A stretch of 64,000 nt of DNA from Acidaminococcus sp. (GCA_022482815.1 JAKVOM010000001.1:2872946-2936945); one strand, 5' to 3'. Shown: positions 34,208 to 45,646, numbered from the stretch's first letter. Notes: generated by a model from the sequence alone, not told the origin. Made by a program: numbers and translations.

Positions 34208-34828
34208 ATGGAACCTTATTCTGCCTCTTTATTTGATATGCCGGAACCTCAAAACACGCAGGAACACCGGCGTAAAAAAGGCAAGGGAACGATGCACCTC
34301 CCCTTGTCCTATATTGTCATCGATATTGAAACTACGGGGCTTAATCCTCGCCGTGACGCCATCATCGAGATCGGAGGTCTCGCAGTACGTAACGGGACTA
34401 TTTTTGACCGCTTTCAAAGTTTCGTGCGTCCGGAGCCTTTTAAAAAGCTGACTCCCTTCATCACAAACCTTACGGGAATCCGCGACGAAGACGTGGCAAG
34501 AGCGCCAAAATTTGCTGATATTCTCCCCTCCCTCTGCAATTTCATCGGTGGTTATACTATTGTAGGGCACAACATCAATTTTGATATTGACTTCCTGTAT
34601 GACCGCATCTACAAGCTTACGGGAGAACACCTCAATAATCCCTGGATTGATACGCGGAAACTGGCCAAGACCCTGCTTCCCGGACTGCCCCATTACGGTC
34701 TGGAATTTCTCTGCCAGTATTTCGGCATTGAAGGCAATCATCACCGCGCCGTTGATGACTGCGAGCTGACGGAACGGGTGCTGGAAAAACTTTACGCGAT
34801 TAAAGAACAGAAGGGTCGGCAAGGCTAA
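34208..34828 (+). CDS. DEDDh 3'-5' exonuclease (DNA polymerase III epsilon-like)
   Basis: 206 aa. Exo motifs: Exo I YIVIDIETTGLNP (about residues 35-47), Exo II VGHNINFDIDFL (about 119-130), Exo III HHRAVDDCELT (about 178-188), with the catalytic D, E, D, H, D all present. This is a stand-alone PolC/epsilon-type nuclease that probably trims or proofreads DNA ends, or acts on RNA; the partner is unknown. Start at the ATG 34208 behind GAAAGGAG. Confidence 0.9.
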   Translation: MEPYSASLFDMPEPQNTQEHRRKKGKGTMHLPLSYIVIDIETTGLNPRRDAIIEIGGLAVRNGTIFDRFQSFVRPEPFKKLTPFITNLTGIRDEDVARAPKFADILPSLCNFIGGYTIVGHNINFDIDFLYDRIYKLTGEHLNNPWIDTRKLAKTLLPGLPHYGLEFLCQYFGIEGNHHRAVDDCELTERVLEKLYAIKEQKGRQG

Positions 34829-34962
34829 GATGTCTTTACCAAAGTGGCTGGTGGATAGTGGACAGTGGTTAGTACACCCGAATAGACTTCTACCTTGGCT
34901 GAATCTTAAGAAATTGAGCAGATAACAGTTAGTTTTTTATGGTACGCTGCAAATCGCAAAAA

Positions 34963-35008
34963 AAGAGCTATGAAGGAATGATGATTTGTTCCTTCATAGC
35001 TCCTTTTG
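34963..35008 (-). terminator. Terminator of pcrA-ligA
   Basis: AAAGAGCTATGAAGGAA pairs with TTCCTTCATAGCTCCTTTT; on the minus strand it ends in CTCTTTTTTTGCG. Confidence 0.85.
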
Positions 35009-35015
35009 ATTTTAT

Positions 35016-37055
<2,040 letters not shown>

Positions 37056-39317
37056 TTATGCTTTCTGCAAAACTTTATATTTCGTAAGAATCGTTTTGAT
37101 GCCCGCGCCCGGGAAGGCCACTTTGACAACCTGTCCGTCGGGATCCGGTTTGGCGGAGATGATGGTTCCTACGCCCCACGCCTTGTGCCGCACTTTATCG
37201 CCCGGCACAAAATCTGTCGGCGCGTCGCCTTCCGGTACGAATCCACCGCGTTTGGGCGGCGGATTTCCTAAAATCCCACCGCTGCGTCTTTGGACAATGT
37301 TGCGCAGTCCCGACTGGAACCGGTCACGGTGAACGCTTTCTCCGCCTCCCCAACGGCTCTGACCCTCATAGGAGCTGTGCGTCGTCGGCACGGCATTTTC
37401 GATAAGGTTCCGCGGAATTTCCTGAAGGAAACGGGACGGCGGATACATGACGGTCCGTCCGTACACCATGCGGCTGCGGCAGCTTGTCAGGAAAAGGCGC
37501 TTTTTGGCCCGCGTAATTCCGACGTAGCAAAGACGCCGCTCTTCTTCCAGTTTTTCGTCATCGTCCAGCGAGCGCTGGCTCGGGAACAGACCTTCTTCCA
37601 TGCCTGCCATAAAGACGACCGGAAATTCCAGTCCCTTAGCTGAGTGCAATGTCATGAGCGTAACGCTGTCCTGGCTCAGTTTGGCATCATCAATATCCGA
37701 AACCAGGGCGACATGATTCAGGAAGTCTTCCAATGTCTTACTGGTTTCATCGCTGTCATCATTCACAAATTCATCGGCAATCCGCATGAGTTCCTGAAGG
37801 TTTTCGATTCTTCCTTTGGACTGCTCCGAATTTTCCGTTTCCAGTGCCTCCAGATACCCCGTCTTCTTAAGCACTTCATCCATCAATTCCTTTACGGAAA
37901 GAACGTCTTTTTTGGCCCGGAGCTCGTCCATCATCTGACTGAAAGCGGTAATTTTCCCGTAAGCTCGTCCCAGGACAGGCTGCACGGCAGGATTCGCCAC
38001 GATTTCACCGAGCGTCAGCGGCGTCTGGCTCAAAAAGCCTTTGAGCTTCACGACGGAAGCCGCGCCGATACCCCGCTTCGGTTCGTTAATAATGCGTTCC
38101 ATGGCCTGGATATCGTGTCCGTTGACCAGAACGCGCAGATAAGACAAGGTATCCTTGATTTCCTTACGGTCGTAGAATTTAAGACTCCCGACCATGATAT
38201 AAGGCACGCCGTTTTTGATCAGCGTCTCTTCAAACATACGGGACTGCGCGTTGGTCCGGTACAGCACGGCCATATCGCCGTATTTGAACCCTTCGCCGCG
38301 CAGGCTACGGATATTATGGACGACAAAATCTGCCTCGTTGCGGTCGTTGAAGGCCTGAAAATAGACGATGGGTTTCCCGTTGCCGTTATCCGTCCAGAGA
38401 TTCTTCGGGCGGCGGGCCGAATTGTGTTTAATGACTTCGTTTGCCGCGTCCAGAATGACCTGCGTAGAGCGATAATTCTGTTCCAATTTGAAGATTCTGG
38501 CGTTCGGATAGTCCTTTTCAAAATCAAGGATATTGCTGATATCAGCGCCGCGCCAGCCATAAATACTCTGATCAATATCGCCGACAGCACAGAGATTATT
38601 TTCCGGTGCGCTCAGAAGCTTGGCGAGCATGTACTGGACGTGGTTCGTGTCCTGATATTCGTCAATCATGACATAATGGAACCGCTGCTGGTACTTCTCC
38701 CGGACTTCCTTGTCGCGCTGCAGCAGGTTGACCGTAAGCAAAAGCAGATCATCAAAGTCCACCGCGTTGCTGGCGACGAGACGTTTTGTATATTCCTGAT
38801 ATACTTCGGCAACCTTCTTCTGATGAAAATCATCGGCCAGCCGTTCGAACTGGTTGGCGTCAATGCGGGCATTCTTGGCATTTGAAATAGTCGACATCAG
38901 ACTGTTGATGGGATAAAATTTCTCATCCAGGTTGAGTGCTTTCAAGGATTCTTTCAGCACATTCTTGCAGTCCGTCGTATCATAAATGGAAAATCCACTG
39001 GAGTAAGGGCTGAGGTGCTTGACTTCCCTGCGCAGCACCTGGTTGCAGAAACCGTGAAAAGTATACAGCCATACATCCTTCGCAGCCGGCCCGACAAGCG
39101 CATCGACGCGCTGCCGCATTTCCTTTGCCGCCTTATTCGTAAAGGTAATCGCGAGAATATTGTAGGGAGCGACGCCATGCTGTAGCAGATAAGCGATTCG
39201 CGTCGTCAGTACCTTGGTCTTGCCGCTGCCGGCTCCGGCCAAAATTAAAAGAGGCCCGGCTATTTGTTTCACAGCCTTCGCCTGTTGTTCGTTCAAAGAA
39301 GCTAATAAATCTTCCAT
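37056..39317 (-). CDS. pcrA: UvrD/PcrA-type superfamily 1 DNA helicase
   Basis: A 3'-5' helicase for repair and removal of RecA or transcription complexes. 753 aa. Motif I LAGAGSGKT (about residues 27-35), Ia ITFTNKAAKEMRQRV, II VMIDEYQDTNHVQY, III AVGDIDQSIYGWRGAD (about 243-258), IV EQNYRST, V VTLMTLHSAKGLEFPVVF, VI EERRLCYVGITRAKKRLFLT (in the last third). The C-terminus has a SH3-like GDKVRHKAWGVGTI segment typical of PcrA. Co-transcribed with ligA. Confidence 0.96.
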   Translation of the reverse strand: MEDLLASLNEQQAKAVKQIAGPLLILAGAGSGKTKVLTTRIAYLLQHGVAPYNILAITFTNKAAKEMRQRVDALVGPAAKDVWLYTFHGFCNQVLRREVKHLSPYSSGFSIYDTTDCKNVLKESLKALNLDEKFYPINSLMSTISNAKNARIDANQFERLADDFHQKKVAEVYQEYTKRLVASNAVDFDDLLLLTVNLLQRDKEVREKYQQRFHYVMIDEYQDTNHVQYMLAKLLSAPENNLCAVGDIDQSIYGWRGADISNILDFEKDYPNARIFKLEQNYRSTQVILDAANEVIKHNSARRPKNLWTDNGNGKPIVYFQAFNDRNEADFVVHNIRSLRGEGFKYGDMAVLYRTNAQSRMFEETLIKNGVPYIMVGSLKFYDRKEIKDTLSYLRVLVNGHDIQAMERIINEPKRGIGAASVVKLKGFLSQTPLTLGEIVANPAVQPVLGRAYGKITAFSQMMDELRAKKDVLSVKELMDEVLKKTGYLEALETENSEQSKGRIENLQELMRIADEFVNDDSDETSKTLEDFLNHVALVSDIDDAKLSQDSVTLMTLHSAKGLEFPVVFMAGMEEGLFPSQRSLDDDEKLEEERRLCYVGITRAKKRLFLTSCRSRMVYGRTVMYPPSRFLQEIPRNLIENAVPTTHSSYEGQSRWGGGESVHRDRFQSGLRNIVQRRSGGILGNPPPKRGGFVPEGDAPTDFVPGDKVRHKAWGVGTIISAKPDPDGQVVKVAFPGAGIKTILTKYKVLQKA

Positions 39318-39486
39318 TTTTTCCTCGATTCTTCTATTTTGTCCCTAACATTCTAACAGATTCACTCAATTTTTGCTATAATGGAAGAATCCGTTAAGAA
39401 TAGTCAAGAGGATAGTGGGTAATGGATAGGACACGCCCGCTGCTTATGACTGTTTTTTCCGTAATTTTTTTGTCAGAGGTTATAAG

Positions 39487-40278
39487 ATGTCCGGAAAAGC
39501 ATATGTTCCTGCCGATTTTTTGAATAAAATGTGGCGGGCTATCATCGAATTCAATATGATTGAAGAGGGCGACCGGATTTTAATCGGTCTTTCCGGCGGC
39601 AAGGACAGCATGTTCCTGACTGCGGCCCTCGCCGAAATCCAGAGGCACAGTCCGCGTCATTTTGAGCTCATGTGTTACACCATGGACGGCATGTTTGCCC
39701 CGGATTTTCCCAAAAAGGAACTGGAAGCCTTCTGCAGCCAGTTTCATCTGAAGCATTATTCCGAACAGGTCAATGTGGAAGAAGTCTGGGGACACCGCGG
39801 CAACACACCGTGTTTCTCCTGTGCCTATTTCCGCCGCGCCGCCATGAACCGCAAAGCAAAAGAGCTGCACTGCAATAAAGTAGCCCTGGCTCACCATAAT
39901 GACGATGCCGTAGAAACGCTCATGCTGAATCTGTTCCAGTCCGGTCAGAACAAAACATTTCTGCCGGTTACGTACCTCACCAAAACAGGGATTACGGTCA
40001 TCCGTCCGCTTCTTTTTTACAGAGAATCCGAAATTATCGCGAACGGGAAAGCAATCGGATTGAAACCGCTCAAGAATCCCTGTCCCTACGACGGCCATAC
40101 GGAACGTCAGGACATGAAGGAGCTGGCCGTCGAATTGGAAAAGAAGATTCCGCATTTTTACGATCACATGGCTTCGGCCCTCCGCCATTCCGATGAGGAA
40201 GAACTGTGGCCGGCACGCCTCAGCCAGAAAGAAATGCTCGCCAGATTCCGTACGTTCTGGAACAAGCAAAAACGCTGA
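39487..40278 (+). CDS. TtcA-family tRNA thiolation-type ATPase
   Basis: 263 aa PP-loop enzyme. SGGKDSMFL (about residues 35-43) is the ATP pyrophosphatase motif; CFSCAYFRRAAMNRKAKE (about 109-126) carries the CxxC pair, and ALAHHNDDAVETLMLNLF follows. The TtcA/TtuA group thiolates cytidine or uridine in tRNA, often with an iron-sulphur cluster. A third Cys (NPCPYDGH, near 197) could complete the cluster site. The exact target base is unknown. An extended -10 (TGCTATAAT, about 39374-39383) serves as promoter. Confidence 0.85.
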   Translation: MSGKAYVPADFLNKMWRAIIEFNMIEEGDRILIGLSGGKDSMFLTAALAEIQRHSPRHFELMCYTMDGMFAPDFPKKELEAFCSQFHLKHYSEQVNVEEVWGHRGNTPCFSCAYFRRAAMNRKAKELHCNKVALAHHNDDAVETLMLNLFQSGQNKTFLPVTYLTKTGITVIRPLLFYRESEIIANGKAIGLKPLKNPCPYDGHTERQDMKELAVELEKKIPHFYDHMASALRHSDEEELWPARLSQKEMLARFRTFWNKQKR

Positions 40279-40357
40279 AAGCGTTAATATAGATGTGTTA
40301 CCCCCAGTTGAAACACGAAGATGCTGACGTGTTTCCCAGAAGAAAGGAAGATCATCC

Positions 40358-41743
40358 ATGGAAGAAATGTTAGACCGTGTTTTCCATCTAAAGGAAAACC
40401 ACACTTCCGCACGAACGGAAATCGTTGCCGGAATTACTACCTTCATGACGATGGCTTACATTCTCATCGTCAACCCGTCCATTCTGAGTGCCACCGGTAT
40501 GGACAAAGGAGCCCTGCTCACGACGACAGCGCTCGCTTCTGCCCTGGGCACTCTCTTCATGGCCATCTTTGCCAATTATCCCTTTGCACTGGCGCCCGGC
40601 ATGGGGCTTAATGCCTACTTTGCCTACACCGTAGTACTGCAGATGGGCTACTCCTGGCAAATGGCACTGGCTGCTGTCTTTGTCGAAGGTGTTGTCTTCA
40701 TCCTGCTGTCCTTGACCAACATTCGCGAAGCTATCTTCAATGCAATTCCGCTGACGCTTAAAAAAGCGATTTCCGTCGGCATTGGTTTGTTTATTGCTTT
40801 CATCGGTCTGTTAAATGCAAAGATTGTCGTCGCGAACCCCGCCACCAAAGTTTCCCTGTTTTCCTTTACAAAATCCATGGCTGACGGTTCCTTCCACAGT
40901 GTCGGCATCACCGTCGTCATCGCCCTTATCGGCATCCTTTTTACGGCCTATCTCATGATTAAAAATGTCCGCGGCAATATTCTTTTTGGTATTCTCGGTA
41001 CCTGGGTCCTCGGCATGATCTGCCAGGCCACCGGCTTGTATGTACCAAATCCGAAGCTGGGCGCTTTCAGCGTATTTCCCGATTTTTCCGGCGGGGCTGC
41101 TGCTTTTGTTCCTTTGAATCCCATGCCGGTCTGGGGACAGCTCGATTTTACCCGCGTCTTCTCCCTTGATTTCTTTGCCGTTATCTTTGCTTTCCTCTTT
41201 GTCGATCTGTTTGATACCCTGGGTACGCTCATCGGCGTAGCTTCCAAGAGCAACATGCTTGACAAAGACGGCCGTCTGCCGCATATCAAGGGCGCCCTGA
41301 TGGCTGACTCCTGTGCTACGTGCGCCGGTGCTCTCATGGGAACCAGTACGGTTACAACCTTCGTGGAAAGCGCCGCCGGTGTAGCTGAAGGCGGCCGCAC
41401 GGGACTGACTGCAGTCACTGTATCAGTGCTCTTCGTACTTTCCCTGTTCCTCTCCCCGTTCTTTATGGCTATCCCGTCCTTTGCAACGGCTCCGGCTCTG
41501 ATTGTTGTCGGCTTCCTGATGTTCTCTTCCATCACAAAAATTGATATGACGGATCTGTCCGAAGCCATTCCTGCCTACATCGCTATTATTGCGATGCCGT
41601 TCTGCTACAGTATTTCCGAAGGTATTTCCTTTGGTGTCATTTCCTACACGATCTTGAACCTCCTGACAGGGCATGGATATAAGATCAGTCCGCTGATGTA
41701 TGTTTTGACGCTGCTTTTTATTGGCAAGTACATTATGTTGTAA
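40358..41743 (+). CDS. AzgA-type NCS2 purine permease
   Basis: 461 aa, about 13-14 membrane segments. Characteristic stretches: GITTFMTMAYILIVNPSIL (about residues 26-44), FANYPFALAPGMGLNAYFAY (about 68-87), DLFDTLGTLIGVASKSNM and FVESAAGVAEGGRTGLTAV (about 329-347). This places it with hypoxanthine/guanine/adenine transporters of the PbuG/AdeP/AdeQ group. I see no purine riboswitch in the 79-bp leader, only a short hairpin (GAAACACG/CGTGTTTC). RBS GAAAGGAAG. Confidence 0.92.
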   Translation: MEEMLDRVFHLKENHTSARTEIVAGITTFMTMAYILIVNPSILSATGMDKGALLTTTALASALGTLFMAIFANYPFALAPGMGLNAYFAYTVVLQMGYSWQMALAAVFVEGVVFILLSLTNIREAIFNAIPLTLKKAISVGIGLFIAFIGLLNAKIVVANPATKVSLFSFTKSMADGSFHSVGITVVIALIGILFTAYLMIKNVRGNILFGILGTWVLGMICQATGLYVPNPKLGAFSVFPDFSGGAAAFVPLNPMPVWGQLDFTRVFSLDFFAVIFAFLFVDLFDTLGTLIGVASKSNMLDKDGRLPHIKGALMADSCATCAGALMGTSTVTTFVESAAGVAEGGRTGLTAVTVSVLFVLSLFLSPFFMAIPSFATAPALIVVGFLMFSSITKIDMTDLSEAIPAYIAIIAMPFCYSISEGISFGVISYTILNLLTGHGYKISPLMYVLTLLFIGKYIML

Positions 41744-41764
41744 AAAGCACCTGCAGTTACAAGT

Positions 41765-41811
41765 AAAGGGGCTGTGAAATAATGAAATCATTTTTCACAG
41801 CCCCTTTTTCA
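41765..41811 (+). terminator. Terminator of the purine permease
   Basis: AAAGGGGCTGTGAAATAATG pairs with CATTTTTCACAGCCCCTTTTT. Dispersed family member. Confidence 0.9.
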
Positions 41812-41814
41812 CGC

Positions 41815-42012
41815 TTTCCGCAGCCCGCCGTCCGTATCTCGCCCGTGGAAGAAAAATGACAAAACATTTTTCTACGAACTTATAAAAATAAGACCTGAAA
41901 TTTAGGTTATCTGCTAAATTTTAGGTCTTTATTCCTTTATTTGAATCAAAAGCTTTACCACACTGCTGCAAACAAGGCTATATGCCATAGGCCAAAAGCC
42001 AAAGGCGCCTTT
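41815..42012 (-). repeat. Dispersed ~200-bp repeat, copy 3 (inverted)
   Basis: On the minus strand: AAAGGCGCCTTTGGCTTTTG, CATATAGCCTTGTTTGCAGC, AGTGTGGTAAAGCTTTTGAT, CTAAAATTTAGCAGATAACC, TAAATTTCAGGTC, TTTTTATAAGTTCGTAGAAA, then the ATTTTTC hairpin, ending next to the terminator at 41765-41811. The most complete copy in the window. Confidence 0.88.
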
Positions 42013-42023
42013 CATTTCCAAAA

Positions 42024-42082
42024 AAATCTGGTCCAATAGACGCCCGAAACTCGAGGGCTCTATTGGACCAGATGCTTTTTTT
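42024..42082 (-). terminator. Terminator of the YeiH transporter gene
   Basis: ATCTGGTCCAATAGA pairs with TCTATTGGACCAGAT with A- and T-runs on either side; a strong hairpin unrelated to the dispersed family. Confidence 0.88.
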
Positions 42083-42108
42083 AAGCCGACAATCATGCGT
42101 GCTGCATA

Positions 42109-43128
42109 CTACCACAATCCCATCACATGCTGCATAAACAGACTCATGACTGTAATGCCCAGCCAGCAGCAAGCTCCCAGGAAAATAGGCTTGCCGCCTT
42201 TTTTGATGAGCGTCACAAGGTTTGTATTGAGACCGATAGCAGCCATAGCGAGGACAATGAAAAATTTGCTCAGCGTTTTGAGCGGTGCAAAGAACGAGGC
42301 AGGCACTCCCATGCCGGAACAAACCGTCGTAATGATGGAAGCGATAACAAAGTAAAGAATAAACATCGGGAATACACTCTTTACGGAGACGCCTTCAGAA
42401 CCCGTCTGCGCCTTGCGGGAACGATACCAGGCAAGAATGACTGTAATCGGGATAATTGCGAGCGTACGAGTCAATTTCACCGTCACAGCCTTATCAAGCG
42501 TCTGTGTGCCCAGGTTCCACATGCTGTCCCAGGTTGCTGCCGTCGCCGTCACTGAAGAAGTATCATTGACTGCCGTTCCGGCAAAAATTCCGAATCCTTC
42601 CCCGGAGAGCGTATCCATGCCGAGCGCTGTCCCCAGCATGGGAAAGAAAATGGCGGCCAGTACATTGAAGAAGAAAATGGTGGACATGGCCTGTGCGACT
42701 TCCTCATCGTTGGCATGGATGACGGGTGCGGTAGCTGCAATAGCAGAACCACCGCAGATGGAAGAACCGACGCCGATCAGGATGGCTTTATTGGAATCCA
42801 CATCCATGGCCTTCTGAAGCACATAGGCAATAATCAGCGAAGTTGAAATTGTGCAGACAATAATGGGAAGAGACTGCCGGCCGGTTGCCAGGACAATGCC
42901 GAGATTCAGGCCAACCCCCAGCAGCACGACTGCCGTCTGCAGGATATATTTTGACGTAAAAGAAATACCGGCACCGACGCGCTCCCTATTTTTAATCAGA
43001 GGAGCTGCGATCATGCCAAAGATGATGGCAATAATAGGACCGCCGATAATAGGAAAAAGCTTTCCGAGCAGCCAGGCTGGAACAGCGATCACAAGACAGA
43101 GAAGAATACCGGGGAATTTAGCGTTCAC
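42109..43128 (-). CDS. YeiH-family putative sulfate exporter (UPF0324)
   Basis: 339 aa, about 10-11 membrane segments. Typical blocks: [44 protein letters not shown] (about residues 117-135), and [19 protein letters not shown] (about 183-201). The family is annotated as putative sulfate or sulfonate exporters on limited evidence. Two palindromes at 43188-43233 lie in its upstream region. Confidence 0.88.
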   Translation of the reverse strand: MNAKFPGILLCLVIAVPAWLLGKLFPIIGGPIIAIIFGMIAAPLIKNRERVGAGISFTSKYILQTAVVLLGVGLNLGIVLATGRQSLPIIVCTISTSLIIAYVLQKAMDVDSNKAILIGVGSSICGGSAIAATAPVIHANDEEVAQAMSTIFFFNVLAAIFFPMLGTALGMDTLSGEGFGIFAGTAVNDTSSVTATAATWDSMWNLGTQTLDKAVTVKLTRTLAIIPITVILAWYRSRKAQTGSEGVSVKSVFPMFILYFVIASIITTVCSGMGVPASFFAPLKTLSKFFIVLAMAAIGLNTNLVTLIKKGGKPIFLGACCWLGITVMSLFMQHVMGLW

Positions 43129-43187
43129 GAAAAAGCACCTTCCTTACGAGATAAAATCTTTGCTTATTGTAGCCCATTTTTCTAATA

Positions 43188-43233
43188 AATAAAAACAATG
43201 TTTTATTATCATTACATAAGATAGTCTTATGTA
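43188..43233. promoter_or_regulatory. Two operator-like palindromes upstream of the YeiH gene
   Basis: AATAAAA and TTTTATT around ACAATG (43188-43207), and a perfect 9-bp palindrome TACATAAGA-TAG-TCTTATGTA (43213-43233). They lie 60-105 bp before the start codon. The second resembles a LysR-type T-N11-A site. The regulator is unknown. Confidence 0.55.
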
Positions 43234-43342
43234 TTTATTTTGTGAATCACCCGGCAGCACAATAGTACTGGTACCTCCCCAGGAAGCAGTGATATAATAT
43301 GAAAAATAAACTATGAAACTATCCGTGAGGGTGAATGAATAT

Positions 43343-43870
43343 ATGAATTACTATGAACTTTTAGAGGTATCGGAAACGGCTTCTCCGGAAGTTATCCGGG
43401 CCGCTTACCGGGCTCTGGCCAAAAAATATCATCCCGATGTCTATAAAGGTGCCGACCGGCAGCAGATGATGTCAACCGTAAACGCTGCCTATGGCGTGCT
43501 TTCCGATCCGGTAAAACGTGCGGAATATGACCGGAGGCTTGCCCGTGAAAAAGGTCCCGGTATGAGGGAAAATTTCCGGAGCCATCCGGAGCGCCAGGGA
43601 TCCACTTCCATTTTCGGGAAAATCTTTCACGGCATTACGAATGCCGTGGAAAATGGTATGAAGGAAAAGCAGAATGCCTATCTTAAGGGACTTACAATGG
43701 AACCTCTGACACTGGTACAAAGCTACATGGCTTCAAAAGGGTTCACACGTCTCGGATGCCGAAAAGCTATGCTGGATAAAGGTCTGCTTTTTGTAAATGA
43801 TGAAGGCGACTGGCATGCGACTAAGGAGTGCCGGAGGTATGTGGAAATGATTGTCAAAGGACAGGTATAA
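43343..43870 (+). CDS. J-domain protein (DnaJ-like co-chaperone)
   Basis: 175 aa from the ATG at 43343, behind GAGGGTGA; an earlier ATG at 43313 lacks a site. N-terminal J domain (residues 1-66, YYELLEVSETASPEVIRAAYRAL in parts) with the HPD motif in KKYHPDVYKG. The rest, about 100 residues, has no Gly/Phe or zinc-finger region, so this is a class C J protein that probably recruits DnaK to an unknown client. The second structured-repeat copy follows directly. Confidence 0.82.
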   Translation: MNYYELLEVSETASPEVIRAAYRALAKKYHPDVYKGADRQQMMSTVNAAYGVLSDPVKRAEYDRRLAREKGPGMRENFRSHPERQGSTSIFGKIFHGITNAVENGMKEKQNAYLKGLTMEPLTLVQSYMASKGFTRLGCRKAMLDKGLLFVNDEGDWHATKECRRYVEMIVKGQV

Positions 43871-43875
43871 GAAAA

Positions 43876-44113
43876 GCACCTCAGATAATCTGGTGCTCGG
43901 CTGGCCTCGCACGCATCTTATCTGAGAGCTTTTTTAGGGAAACTTTTTCCGTCCGGCGCAAAAATATGGGTGCATCTGCTGTGTCAGGCTGACTTAGGAA
44001 CCACTCGATATACTATTTTTGTATTATCTCGAGTTCCTAAGTCAGCCTTCCTTGCATCTACACCCATCTTTTGTGCCGTCCATAAAAAGAGAATGAAAAA
44101 ACAGGTGTGAGAT
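43876..44113 (+). repeat. Multi-stem structured repeat, short copy (candidate RNA)
   Basis: Aligns with 25040-25438 but lacks the extra arm. Stems: GCACC/GGTGC; CTCAGATAA/TTATCTGAG then TTTTTT; CTTTTT/AAAAAG plus GCGCA/TGTGC; ATGGGTG/CACCCAT; AGGCTGACTTAGGAAC/GTTCCTAAGTCAGCCT. It begins 6 bp after the J-domain gene stop, on the same strand. The rest of the gap to 44266 holds a small hairpin (GCCGCC/GGCGGC) and a terminator. Confidence 0.8.
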
Positions 44114-44212
44114 GGAGTTAGGCTGTGAGAAGGGTACCTTTTACGACTATCTTGCATCAGCGCCGTCAGAAACAAATAGCCGCCAAAGGCGGCCGATGGA
44201 TAGCGGAAAGTG

Positions 44213-44262
44213 AAAAAGGGACTGTGAAATAACGCACACGCATTATTTCACAGTCCCTTAAT
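44213..44262 (-). terminator. Terminator of the DUF2939-like gene
   Basis: AAAAAGGGACTGTGAAATAA pairs with TTATTTCACAGTCCCTTAATTT. Dispersed family member. Confidence 0.85.
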
Positions 44263-44266
44263 TTCG

Positions 44267-45646
44267 TTACATAAACTTCGTCAGAAAATCAAAGATTTTT
44301 CCGAGACGAACGAGTTCGTTTTGATATTTATTGATTTGTTCCTGCAAAGCAGCATCTGCCTGACCGCTGTCAACAGCTTTGGACAGTTCATCCAGTTTGG
44401 CCATAATTTCATCCTGATGTTCTACCAGAAGGCCTGCCAGTTTGCCGAAAACAGGATGGTTCAGAATTTTTTGCAGTGCCTGCTGCTGTTCTTCCAGCGA
44501 AGGTGTTCCGCCATTTGCGGAAGGTTTCTGCTCTTGCTGACCGCCCTGCTTCCCGTTTTGGGTTTCTCCCTGAGACTTGGACGAATCTTCTTCAAGGATT
44601 TTTTCCTTGATAATTTCATAGATAGGCCCTACCGGTGTTTTCTTCATATCCTCAAAAGTCTGCTGGGCTTTGTCAATAATCGGATCACCGGTCTTTTTCT
44701 TGTCCTTTACAGTGCGCTGGAGAATCTTCGTGTAATACCACTTGAGATTCATGATTTCAACGAGCTGCCAGTCACCCTTGGGGTTCTTTTTCATGCGGAG
44801 GACCAAAGTGTCTGTCCCGACGTCCGGATTATCCAGACGAATATTGACGAGGGCTTCATCCCCATGTTCCTTGTCAGAAGAAACATCTTTTAGTGTCAGG
44901 CTGCCCCAGTCAACGTGCAGGGCCTTATCCGGGTTGGTCTTCTTATAGGAATCGGTCCAGTCTCCCGTCATGACGCCATTCATGATGACCTGCTCCATGT
45001 GCTTGGTATATTCAGGTTTGTCTTCTTCTGTATAGGCATCGGTCACACCACTGTCCCATTCTGCTTCACGAACGGCACTGAATCCCTTGGAGAGCACATC
45101 AGGCATGGCGACATGTTCCTGGAAAGTCACAGCATCATGTTGATTAATAGATTTTTGGATGAGCTTGACCGCATAGGAAGGGGTCTTTGTATAGTAAAGG
45201 AAATACCAGCCGAGTATGGCACCGATAATGACAGCCAGGACAGCCAGCTTAGTCATCCGTTTTCTTTTCTTTTTACGGCGCTCTGCTTCTGCCTTTTCTT
45301 TAGCCTCGGCTTCCTTTTGTGCCTTGATGCGTGCCATAGCGGCAGCCTGGGCCTGCGCTTCCGGGCTCATTCCGTTAGGATTCGGCTGGCCATAGCCATG
45401 ATACCCATTTGTTCCATAACCGGGCAGACCGGGATTGTTGCCACCATTGGGATATCCGCCGGGGTCTTGCTGCCTGCCATATTCATTATGGGCATTTCCG
45501 CCGCCATTTTGGCGGGCCCCTGAATATTGTCCATAGGGCTGACCGCCGTTATAATTCTGTCCCTGACTTCCGGCAGGATGCTGCTGACGCGGTACTTCGT
45601 CGCCATGCATTCCGTACGGATAGCCGGGGGATTGCTGATTATCCAT
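44267..45646 (-). CDS. Single-pass membrane protein with Gly/Asn/Tyr-rich N-terminus and DUF2939-like domain
   Basis: 459 aa. Residues 1-95 are low-complexity, rich in Gly, Asn, Tyr, Pro and Gln. Residues about 98-132 are Ala/Lys/Glu-rich and strongly basic at the end (RRKKKRKRMTK). One membrane helix follows (about 134-153). The outer part begins YTKTPSYAVKLIQKSINQHD, which resembles the start of DUF2939 domains. A Gln/Gly/Asn-rich linker (about 362-385) separates a C-terminal helical segment. No enzyme motif. Topology suggests a cytoplasmic disordered tail and an extracytoplasmic domain. Confidence 0.7.
   Translation of the reverse strand: MDNQQSPGYPYGMHGDEVPRQQHPAGSQGQNYNGGQPYGQYSGARQNGGGNAHNEYGRQQDPGGYPNGGNNPGLPGYGTNGYHGYGQPNPNGMSPEAQAQAAAMARIKAQKEAEAKEKAEAERRKKKRKRMTKLAVLAVIIGAILGWYFLYYTKTPSYAVKLIQKSINQHDAVTFQEHVAMPDVLSKGFSAVREAEWDSGVTDAYTEEDKPEYTKHMEQVIMNGVMTGDWTDSYKKTNPDKALHVDWGSLTLKDVSSDKEHGDEALVNIRLDNPDVGTDTLVLRMKKNPKGDWQLVEIMNLKWYYTKILQRTVKDKKKTGDPIIDKAQQTFEDMKKTPVGPIYEIIKEKILEEDSSKSQGETQNGKQGGQQEQKPSANGGTPSLEEQQQALQKILNHPVFGKLAGLLVEHQDEIMAKLDELSKAVDSGQADAALQEQINKYQNELVRLGKIFDFLTKFM

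Noticed and set aside
40279-40357. Purine riboswitch before the AzgA-type permease
   Set aside because: The leader is only 79 bp and lacks the conserved three-way-junction elements; only a short hairpin is present.
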